In this document: piece by piece, positions 1-7,600 of the stretch | Layout: every line of letters begins with the position of its first letter | Position numbering within the stretch: position 1 is the stretch's first letter | Assembly (NCBI GenBank): GCA_946491915.1 | Contig: CAMLYR010000064.1 | Coordinates: 1 to 8,394, forward strand | Source: an uncultured Clostridium sp. | GTDB taxonomy: Bacteria > Bacillota_A > Clostridia > TANB77 > CAG-508 | Length of the DNA stretch: 8,394 nucleotides | Direction: 5' to 3' | Translations under genes and position numbers: made by a program | Notes under the pieces: model-generated | What the model was told of the DNA's origin: nothing | The model's input: the letters and a program-made list of their open reading frames with translations, nothing else | Databases searched by the model: none

Positions 1-14
1 TATAATTCAATTAT

Positions 15-43
15 ATTTTAGACGCAGATTTCACATTTGTCAA
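15..43 (-). promoter_or_regulatory. Leftward sigma-A-type promoter, proximal copy
   Basis: On the minus strand a perfect -35 box TTGACA (43 to 38) is followed by exactly 17 bases and a -10 box TAAAAT (20 to 15), which differs from TATAAT at one position. The predicted start site lies around position 8, so the transcript would leave the window at its left edge and serve a gene not visible here. It lies downstream of the terminator at 144-177 and so would begin a new transcription unit, separate from the defence operon. AT-rich DNA produces promoter look-alikes, but a perfect -35 with 17-bp spacing is stronger than chance usually gives. Confidence 0.6.
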
Positions 44-92
44 GTGTTTCAACGGATTATCCTAATCTGATGATAAAAATCAAGTGTTCAAC
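41..92 (-). repeat. Two-copy 12-13 bp direct repeat overlapping both -35 boxes
   Basis: CAAGTGTTTCAAC at 41-53 recurs as CAAGTGTTCAAC at 81-92; the copies differ by one T. On the minus strand both read GTTGAA(A)CACTTG and both run into a -35 hexamer (43-38 and 83-78). The copies are 40 bp apart, close to four helical turns, so a protein bound at both would sit on the same DNA face. An operator pair for the gene beyond the left edge is possible, but so is simple duplication of a promoter segment. Confidence 0.45.
56..83 (-). promoter_or_regulatory. Leftward promoter-like sequence, distal copy
   Basis: On the minus strand TTGATT (83 to 78) is followed by 16 bases and GATAAT (61 to 56). Each box is a reasonable match to the sigma-A consensus (4/6 and 5/6). 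It sits about 40 bp upstream of the better promoter at 15-43 and points the same way. Both -35 boxes begin inside the same short repeat, so this may be a duplicated promoter unit. It is weaker than the proximal copy and could be a decayed duplicate. Confidence 0.35.
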
Positions 93-143
93 TTATATGG
101 AAATAACGCTTTTTAAGCCTGTTCCAGAGCATTTTCAGCACAG

Positions 144-177
144 AAAAAGGGCTTACCCCATTATCGGGGTAAGCCCT
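144..177 (-). terminator. Rho-independent terminator, leftward
   Basis: A perfect 11-bp inverted repeat (149-159 with 166-176, plus an A-T pair at 148/177) encloses a six-base loop. On the minus strand the GC-rich hairpin is followed at once by five T residues (148 to 144), the classic intrinsic terminator pattern; the plus strand has no T tract after the stem, so the direction is leftward. No other good hairpin lies between it and the stop codon of the last operon gene at 463, so it probably ends the defence operon transcript with a 3' untranslated region of about 300 bases. It could instead belong to a mobile element inserted here, shielding that element's own gene from read-through. Confidence 0.85.
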
Positions 178-462
178 AAAAACACAATATCTTGTGGTAC
201 AATTTAGTTAAACCACTATATATGTTTACCTCGGACGTTTAATATTTGCTTGTATCGTTGGTATAGGTTGAGGGTCACCGCGAAATCGGTCAAAATACCA
301 CTTTTGAAGCAAAAAATACCACTTTTGAGCCCAATTTTAAGAAAAATACCACTCTTTATTAATTCGAATAGAAACAGACCACTAATTATGATTAAGCAAT
401 GTCCCGCTTATTTATTTTATATCATGAACATGTAAGATAAGTATTTTTTCATAAAGATTATA
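178..462. other. Non-coding region between last operon gene and terminator
   Basis: This stretch separates the stop codon of the last gene (463) from the terminator. Apart from the phased repeats at 292-386 it shows only short palindromic words (TCATGA and ACATGT around 422-433; GTGGT/ACCAC at 194-198 and 212-216) that are too weak to call terminators. A plus-strand open frame of 61 codons (250-435) runs through it, but much of its predicted peptide is just the translated repeats (three KIPL units), and it has no convincing ribosome binding site. I see no gene or RNA here that I can support. Confidence 0.6.
292..386. repeat. Phased ACCACT-centred repeats, possible insertion-sequence end
   Basis: Three clear copies of AAAATACCACTTTT-like sequence begin near 292, 313 and 343, and a degenerate fourth (AACAGACCACTAATTA) lies near 374-389. 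The shared ACCACT cores start at 297, 318, 348 and 378, so the spacings are 21, 30 and 30 bp, about two, three and three helical turns. Several short direct repeats near a terminus are typical of IS21-family elements, where the transposase binds them, and the sequence next to the first copy (on the minus strand GACCGATTTCGCGGTGACC) looks like such an element end to me from memory. No transposase gene is present in the window, so an element, if real, would extend left beyond the edge or be a remnant. Confidence 0.5.
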
Positions 463-2769
463 TTATAGACTTTTAGAAACTTGCTTATCATAAAGTTGGT
501 CATTGAGAAGTTTAAAGGCATCCTCAACAGTCTTGACCGGCTTATCATCATCTTTTAACGGAAGACCATTGTCATAGAATTGACCGTCGTGGTATTCAAT
601 ATCCACATCATTCCCATTGACTGCCTTAAGGAACGCGCGGGAACTGTCCTCCGTCAGGTACCCACGGCCACAATTATATTCAACATCTAAACCGTTATTT
701 TTCAGTCGACAATATAGTGCATAACTCATTGCTTCTACGTATTCTGCACTCAGTCTTTCTCTCTGATATAAGAGCACACGCTTATGCTTCCCCATGTCGA
801 TATTAAAACGATTTTTCCACATATACTCAAACAAACCGTTAATATGAACAAGATTATATAAAAGTTCACCAGTCCCCTCCTGTAAGCCGTAAAAATCGAA
901 ATCAGTTTGCCTTTGATAAGCATCAATGCAATCATTCAGCCATTTTTCCGTCTGCCCCCCTATAGAAACACCGCTTTTCTGATACTCTTTGAAAAACATT
1001 TTAAACACATCAAAGGACTTCTGCTCCCTCAAAAGCCTTCTCCATGTAAAGTATTGGTTTCCACCCTCAAAGAAGAAAGTATAACTTGAATTTGCCAAAA
1101 TGGAATAGTCACCGAAAGTAAGCAATGCCCTCTTAAGAAGGTCGTCATTTTCAGCTATCATATTTTTATTTAAAAGCAGCTGGATCGTCTCCCAATTTTT
1201 TACAAATGTTTGAACAGCATCTTTATGCGCCGTTTCATCAAGCGGAAGCGAGTCGTTATTAATTCCCTGTAATCGAAGTGCAAAACCTATCTGTCCATCA
1301 AAATATGTATCTCCCTCGGCTTGCTTGAGCGTCGGCTCCCAATCAGAACAATACTTTATTAGTTTGGCTTTCAGGATTTCTTCACTCACTTGATACCCAT
1401 CAAAGAATTTTATTGTGGGCACTGCGGCAAAATAACCGACTGTGTCTTTGCAGCACTCTCTTGCGATGGCTTCGACAGCATTGCATGAATTGCAAAACTT
1501 CTCATCTGTATCAATCTCCGTGTTCCTTACAAGCTTTGTAATAATGTTAATCCAACGGTCGAATGAAAGCAAATCATATTGCTCCATAACGACCGCATAT
1601 GCGGTGACTGCATACAAAATGACGCGTTCTTTACGTTCTGATTTTACTGCTTTATCAAAAACGGTGTCAAATAAGTTTTTGAGTCTGTCCCTATTGCTTT
1701 TATAGAGCCAAAGCATAAAATTAAATGTCGACTCTATCTTTCTTATGGATCCAGCGCCTGATACATTCAAGGTTTTGTCTTCGAAAATTTCGCGATAATT
1801 ATGAAAATTATAGAAGTCGCTGTTATTTAACACTTTTTCAATTTTAGCGTCAGTTTTTCTATTAGCTGACGACTGAGCAGGTAAAATACAATTAAGTAAC
1901 AACTGATGAAGCAACTTCAAATAATAATCGTCACACCTATCAGCAGGGTTTCCAAACGCTTCGGAACAGGAACACATGTTCCAGATAAGCGACATCCATT
2001 CCGTATCAGCCTGAAGCTCAAACTGCCCACAGAATTCCATATTAAAAATTTTATTGTGTTCGGGTTTCACAAGTGACTCGACATAGTCGAAGAGATCAGA
2101 CTTAAAAATTTCAAATTCGGTCAGCGGCTTTCCTCGCGCATTCATCTTTATATAGAGATCGTTTTCATTCCCCATATCATTGATGCTTAGCCCCATATAT
2201 GTAATCGGACAATCGTCTGCCATAAGCTTGTCTGCGATAGTATTATTTTTAAATAAATTATCAATCTTTTCAAGTACAACCAAGAATGAGGCAACTGACG
2301 GGTCACGTTCCCATGACGACACAAACCAAGCGGCATCTATGATAAAACTACTCAACTTATCATTACCATTTTCAAAATACTCAGGCAAATGATCTATAAG
2401 TTGCGCCAAAAAACGACGAGTTGTCTCTCGAGTATTATATTTAAAACAATGGAGTCGTTTTAGCTCTGCACTCTTTCCTTCTGCTGCAAACGCATATATA
2501 TGTAATAACAGAAGAAGCGTCAATCTCTGTTGCCCGTCAATTGGAATAAACTTATTATTATCAAGTTTTCCATATACATAGTTAAGATCAAGGATTTCCA
2601 TAGTGTCCAAAGCATTGGAAATATCATTAAGCAAACGATTGAGTGTAAATTCAATCTTTTCATCTCTCCTACCTTGAACATAATCTCGTTGAATAGCTGG
2701 TATATCAATTTCATTAACGCCCGACTGTGTAATAAAACGCCAAAAGCTTACTTTACTTCCGTTTGACAT
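463..2769 (-). CDS. DUF262 protein without nuclease domain (GmrS-like)
   Basis: A 768-aa cytoplasmic protein with an N-terminal DUF262 domain, the ParB/sulfiredoxin-like fold that binds and hydrolyses nucleotide in GmrSD and SspE restriction proteins. Visible hallmarks are IPAIQRDYVQGR (residues 23-34, the usual QRxY motif), IDGQQRLT (77-84), YNTRETTRRF (111-120) and KMNARGKPLTEFEIFK (208-223). These match the family motif order. The remaining ~500 residues have no motif I recognise; in particular there is no DUF1524/HNH signature (no EHxxP-like histidine followed by the GNL/N motifs), so it probably cannot cut DNA alone. The start overlaps the end of the DUF262-DUF1524 gene by 22 bp and has a perfect AAGGAGG seven bases ahead, indicating translational coupling. 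It is probably a sensor, NTPase or partner subunit of that neighbour. DUF262 assignment is firm; role is inferred. Confidence 0.93.
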   Translation of the reverse strand: MSNGSKVSFWRFITQSGVNEIDIPAIQRDYVQGRRDEKIEFTLNRLLNDISNALDTMEILDLNYVYGKLDNNKFIPIDGQQRLTLLLLLHIYAFAAEGKSAELKRLHCFKYNTRETTRRFLAQLIDHLPEYFENGNDKLSSFIIDAAWFVSSWERDPSVASFLVVLEKIDNLFKNNTIADKLMADDCPITYMGLSINDMGNENDLYIKMNARGKPLTEFEIFKSDLFDYVESLVKPEHNKIFNMEFCGQFELQADTEWMSLIWNMCSCSEAFGNPADRCDDYYLKLLHQLLLNCILPAQSSANRKTDAKIEKVLNNSDFYNFHNYREIFEDKTLNVSGAGSIRKIESTFNFMLWLYKSNRDRLKNLFDTVFDKAVKSERKERVILYAVTAYAVVMEQYDLLSFDRWINIITKLVRNTEIDTDEKFCNSCNAVEAIARECCKDTVGYFAAVPTIKFFDGYQVSEEILKAKLIKYCSDWEPTLKQAEGDTYFDGQIGFALRLQGINNDSLPLDETAHKDAVQTFVKNWETIQLLLNKNMIAENDDLLKRALLTFGDYSILANSSYTFFFEGGNQYFTWRRLLREQKSFDVFKMFFKEYQKSGVSIGGQTEKWLNDCIDAYQRQTDFDFYGLQEGTGELLYNLVHINGLFEYMWKNRFNIDMGKHKRVLLYQRERLSAEYVEAMSYALYCRLKNNGLDVEYNCGRGYLTEDSSRAFLKAVNGNDVDIEYHDGQFYDNGLPLKDDDKPVKTVEDAFKLLNDQLYDKQVSKSL

Positions 2770-4640
2770 ACTCGAGCCTCCTTAATCAACACTCGTTTAA
2801 TCTCATCCAAATAACATTCCGCATCAACGGTGTCCCAACGTTGCATGTTCTTTAATCCTACCTCATCGGAATACATTTTTAGGAATACATTTTTTGTGCA
2901 GACAGGAATAAAGACCTCCCCCTTATCCCTCTCAATAATCGTCTTCCGTTTGACCGCAAACAAAGCATTCTTATATGAGCGATTTGTCTCTGCATCCAAA
3001 AGGGCAAGATTCCCCAGCCCGTTTTCATTGAATTGACCGCACCTGTCGCATAATTTATTATACTCTTTAATAAATTCATCTGGTTTAATTCCAGTCGGAC
3101 ATTGTGTCATAAGCTTATCAATTTTGTCAACACCGTCATTATAACCAACAAATAAAAACTGCTCTTTAAGCTCACTTAGTATTTCCTTTTGAATGTCAGG
3201 CGTAGCGTTTATAAGTTCTTCGTCTTCTGCGCGCGCATGAATGTGCTCCACGTCCCAGCCTCGACTTTTCTTTTTATTGCCGACAGATGACGAAGTGGCG
3301 TTACCGCTACATACAAGAGTTGGATTCTTATACTCATGAAAGGAAAATCGATTACTTGTCTGGCTATTTATCATTGTATAGATATTAAAAAAAAGTAGAA
3401 CTATGCGGATATACTTTCTGTCCCCTGATTTATTATAATTAAGTTTATCCAAATCAACGCCCTTGAATACATCTTTAATCTTACTATCAATACTTTTTAA
3501 TATCTCTGACTTGCTCTTTGTCTGCGCTTCAGCAATCAACGGTTGAATTACATCGAATGGATTTGACGTTATAGCAATCAAAAAACCGATTTTATGATAG
3601 TACAAATTATTTTCATACCAAGAATGAAGCGTATCATGAATGCGCACAAGTTCCTCCCAAATTTCCGCTGCCTTAACTTGTGCTATCTGTGTGTTTTCGT
3701 TATTATTTTTACCATTTTCCTTAGCCTGATCGATAATTGCACTCACGACTAAAAACGAGAAAAGTCTGTCGCTTTTTATTAGTTTCTTCCCCTGTACTGC
3801 CGAGTTATTTACATTGGTAAGAGCAAAAAGTTTAAGAAGATAGTCTATTCGCGTCTCTAATGATGAATCCTCATTAGATATAAAATACCAGAAATTATCA
3901 TCATGTAACGATTGTTCGACAAAGTCCCACTCGACAGCAATCTTATCTCTCTGTGATTCACCAGAGTTATTGTTACACTGAGCCACGTCCGAACTCAAAA
4001 GAAGCGCCTTAAACAGTTCTGCATTTGTCAAAGGTATTTTACCCATATTCAGCTTAGTAAAGATCTCATTCGACTTTGCTCCGTCAGGAACCTGATACCA
4101 GATAAATTGTATGTAGGAGTGAATTTTTCGTTGCAATTCATAACGTACATCGTCTGCCCTAAGCTCATCAAACCGTTTAAACCATTCCCGAATAGTCTCT
4201 TTCGCCCTGTCAATATAATAATCGTCTATTTCACTACGATTGTTCGCATAGACGATGTCGTAAGGCAATTTATTGCTTTTGCCTTCATAACAAGCAGCCA
4301 GAATAAGAAGAACAGTCGTCAATCGCTGCTGTCCGTCAATCAGTTCCCAGACAGTATCTTCTTCACCAGTTGCATATGTTTGGCAGCTTAATTTTTTGCT
4401 TAACCTATTTCCGTCGTTCAATGGCGCACACTTTTTTACGACAAGGGGCTGAAGGCAATATCTCAAAACGTTGTTCTGGGTATCAAATTCATAAATATCT
4501 TCCAACAAGGCAACAACTTGGGCAGGTTCCCATCGGTATCCTCGCTGATACTCTTTAACAATAAACGTATTCCTTTGTAAAAATTTTGTCCCCGTACCAG
4601 AATCAATAACGACTCTGATCTCAATTTCAGATTCAGACAT
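2748..4640 (-). CDS. DUF262-DUF1524 fusion, GmrSD/SspE-like restriction protein
   Basis: A 630-aa cytoplasmic protein combining the two halves of GmrSD-type (type IV) restriction enzymes. The N-terminal DUF262 domain shows YQRGYRW (31-37), the nucleotide-binding signature IDGQQRLTT (101-109) and KLNMGKIPLTNAELFK (196-211). The C-terminal DUF1524 domain, an HNH-type nuclease, shows WDVEHIH (462-468; H466 the likely catalytic histidine), GLGNLALLD (541-549; N544), then N553 and KR at 564-565. All key residues appear intact and the length is normal for a fused protein. Characterised relatives (GmrSD, SspE) use nucleotide hydrolysis to control cleavage of DNA whose modification they recognise; the substrate here cannot be read from sequence. 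A roughly 75-residue stretch between H466 and N544 carries C514 and C531-x-x-C534. It sits 36 bp after the large nuclease-like gene and overlaps the DUF262-only gene by 22 bp, so the three probably act together. Domain calls are secure, anti-phage role very likely, target unknown. Confidence 0.95.
   Translation of the reverse strand: MSESEIEIRVVIDSGTGTKFLQRNTFIVKEYQRGYRWEPAQVVALLEDIYEFDTQNNVLRYCLQPLVVKKCAPLNDGNRLSKKLSCQTYATGEEDTVWELIDGQQRLTTVLLILAACYEGKSNKLPYDIVYANNRSEIDDYYIDRAKETIREWFKRFDELRADDVRYELQRKIHSYIQFIWYQVPDGAKSNEIFTKLNMGKIPLTNAELFKALLLSSDVAQCNNNSGESQRDKIAVEWDFVEQSLHDDNFWYFISNEDSSLETRIDYLLKLFALTNVNNSAVQGKKLIKSDRLFSFLVVSAIIDQAKENGKNNNENTQIAQVKAAEIWEELVRIHDTLHSWYENNLYYHKIGFLIAITSNPFDVIQPLIAEAQTKSKSEILKSIDSKIKDVFKGVDLDKLNYNKSGDRKYIRIVLLFFNIYTMINSQTSNRFSFHEYKNPTLVCSGNATSSSVGNKKKSRGWDVEHIHARAEDEELINATPDIQKEILSELKEQFLFVGYNDGVDKIDKLMTQCPTGIKPDEFIKEYNKLCDRCGQFNENGLGNLALLDAETNRSYKNALFAVKRKTIIERDKGEVFIPVCTKNVFLKMYSDEVGLKNMQRWDTVDAECYLDEIKRVLIKEARVCQTEVK
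2777..2783 (-). promoter_or_regulatory. Ribosome binding site of the DUF262-only gene
   Basis: A perfect AAGGAGG on the minus strand (2783 to 2777) stands seven bases before the ATG at 2769. It lies inside the last codons of the upstream gene, so ribosomes finishing that gene pass over it. It fixes the start codon and supports matched production of the two DUF262 proteins. Confidence 0.9.
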
Positions 4641-4652
4641 GATTTCAATTAT

Positions 4653-4658
4653 CTCCTT
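4653..4658 (-). promoter_or_regulatory. Ribosome binding site with long spacing
   Basis: AAGGAG on the minus strand (4658 to 4653) precedes the ATG at 4640 by 12 bases, longer than the usual 5-9. No ATG, GTG or TTG lies in the same frame between them, so the 4640 start stands, possibly with reduced translation compared with the downstream DUF262 gene. Confidence 0.7.
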
Positions 4659-4676
4659 CTTCAGTATTTTATCTAT

Positions 4677-7600
4677 TTAAACCTGAAACAATCTTTTAAG
4701 CTCATGAAAAGATATAATTTCAAAGCTTACCGATTTTATATCTGCATAAAACACTTTATTTGTAACCATATAATTTTTGATAGTGTATTTTTCGGCATTA
4801 CAAATACCAAATGCCTTTAAAATACAAGGTAAATGGTCTTCAAGATATGAAATCCTCCTAGCAAACTTCTCCCCTTTTTTGTTAGAAATAAAAAATGAAT
4901 ATTGATGATTATAATATTCTCTTAATGACCCAACCAAATTAAGAAATTTACATTCCAGGTTCCAAACTATATTATTAATACTATCAATAGCTAATACATC
5001 ATAGTCACCCAAATCTGTAGGATGACCGGCTTTTTTGTCAAACTTGTGAAGTTGTAAATTTCTTCTAACTATATAACCTTGCTCTTTCATAAAAGTCTCA
5101 AGATCGACTTCCATTCGTCTTTCGCATTCAGACTTCCATTTTTCAAGAAATTTTTTTAGATTTCCTAAACCATACTCATACGGCAAATAGAAATTTATTA
5201 TACCAAATTCCCACATCGTTTTTAATTCATATATAACAGCAGGAGAGAAAATTAATTTTTCACCTACTCTTACTACAGGTCGTACAATAAATTGGTTATC
5301 TCTACCTTCCCGTTGCCATATTGGAATAAAGTCTTCCTTCTTTCCATTAACAGTTTTAATTTTTAACTCATCAATTACTAAAAAACTTAGAGCATTTAAT
5401 ATTTCTTCTATCTCAACATCTGACAAATTACTTTTATCCGTTAACCAGTTCCTTATATCCTCCCTTATCTCTGCCGTAGACAAACTAAACACATCTGGAA
5501 ATTCTTCCGTTTTAAATGTAAAATTGAATTCTTTACTTAAATAATCTAATATAATAAATAACTTATCAAGCTTTATACCTGTATCAGAATAAAAGCATTT
5601 CATAGCCTGGTTAAACATATCCTTATCGTCCTTTAAATTAGGACGATAATCATCATTATCGTATGTCCTTCTATGCCTTTCTTTACTCAACCGTTGCTGC
5701 TCTTCCGATACAATCGTAGAAACTCTGAAATCATCTTCAATTTCAATCTTGACCTCAGCTAAATTGTAATGAGCATTATCCGAACCATCTTGCAATACCA
5801 TTAACCAATGTGAATAAGCAATCAAATACTTCATATCTTCTAAAGTCACCATTTTATTCCCATTGTGAGTAACTGCTAAGTTCGTTTCTATTAAATATAG
5901 AAGATCACGGATATTATCTTTATTCCGCTCTCTTATGTTAATTATATTTTTACCTGTTACCTCCTTAGCCATATCACTCATATTATTGTCGTTATTTATA
6001 GAATATCGTTTATAATTTAAATTTTTGTTATGAATATTGTAAGCCAATTCAGATAAAAGCAACTTATGTAAATCATATTTACTATATTCTGACACTGCAC
6101 TTTCAAAACGTGGAATTACAACCTGTTGTAACTTTCTAATTACATCTGTAGCTTCCTGAGCAGAATATGTTTTGCTCTCAATGTAAGCTTCTTTACAATC
6201 CTGTGCTATTAATTTTCTGACCTTTGCATAATACTCATCATTAATAATTATCCCACTATTATTTAGTGAATAATAGTATTTTAACTCAAATTGCAAAGCA
6301 GCAATATCTTTTTTATCTTTTCGATGAGCATAGATAGTTTGCTTTAAATTGTTAAAATCAATAAGATCAGTTTTTTCCATGCATGACAGCAATTCGACAA
6401 CACATTCACATTCCACCGATTTATCCTTAACTGAAAGCAGATCATTGAAGAGTTGACTTTCATTTACTGCATATCTTATAAATAAAATACCCTCATTAAT
6501 AGTGTAATCACTATAAATATATTTTCTGTTTTGGCGAAGAAAGCCCGTATTATCAACTGTTTCAGCATATTTTATAGGCATATACATTATACGAACGCCA
6601 TTAAAATCATATAATCCACACTTAATCAAAGCATCTTCAAATAATACAAAATTACGACAATTTATGTCTTCAATCATTCTTATAGCTTCATGCCTTGCAT
6701 CATATTTCTCGTTAATATCTTCAAATATTAAATTGAAAGTAAAAAATATATATGAATTAGCAACATTCCTATAATACCCTCCAAACCCCAAAACTGCGTC
6801 ATTAGCTAAAGTCTTAAAATATCCCTTATCATCATTCACAACACTCCAACAAAACGGATTATCAAATATTTTTTCGTAATGAGTAAATGGATACCATTTA
6901 TTTAAATCCAAATAATCTTCGAACACATCCCATTCAACCATATATGGTTCTGGAATTAGTATTGTTGCATCTAACGCCCCAGGAAACAGTTCCTTATTCT
7001 GTTTTATCCAGGCTTCAAATAGTACCGACAGCCCACCGAATAAAGGCTGTTCCCAATTGGACTTCCTAAATGATTGTATGAAATCGCATATATCTCTAAC
7101 ACATTTAGCCCTATATAAAATTGTTATCAAATCAAACATATATAGAGATGGTAAATTATTCACTTTTGATTTGAATACATTTTCCAAAATAATATGATTA
7201 TCATAAACTATTATGCTAATACCATCACATAATGAATAATCCCATACTCGACATTTACCAGTACTACTGAATTCAACTAATTTTAATTGCTTTTTAGACA
7301 CAATATCGTCAATGGTTTTAATAAGAGTATCGATATTTTTATTTTTTAATCTATCTTCATTTATAAAAAGAAGCGCCTTATCTCTATTACGTAATAAAAA
7401 ATCAAATAAGACCTCTTCGACTATCTTATGTTTTTCCAAATCAGAAACTACTCCTACTTGGATAAGCAAATTATCAGATTTGGGATTTAAATCAAAATTA
7501 CTACATAATGTTTGATACAAAACATAATCAGCAATCTGACTCTGTTTTTCTTGAGAGATTTCAACACCACGATACAAAATATGGAAAGCATCAATTATAA

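Noticed and set aside
250..435. Plus-strand 61-codon open frame in the left intergenic region
   Set aside because: Its peptide is largely the translation of the direct repeats (repeated KIPL units), with no convincing ribosome binding site or recognisable domain.
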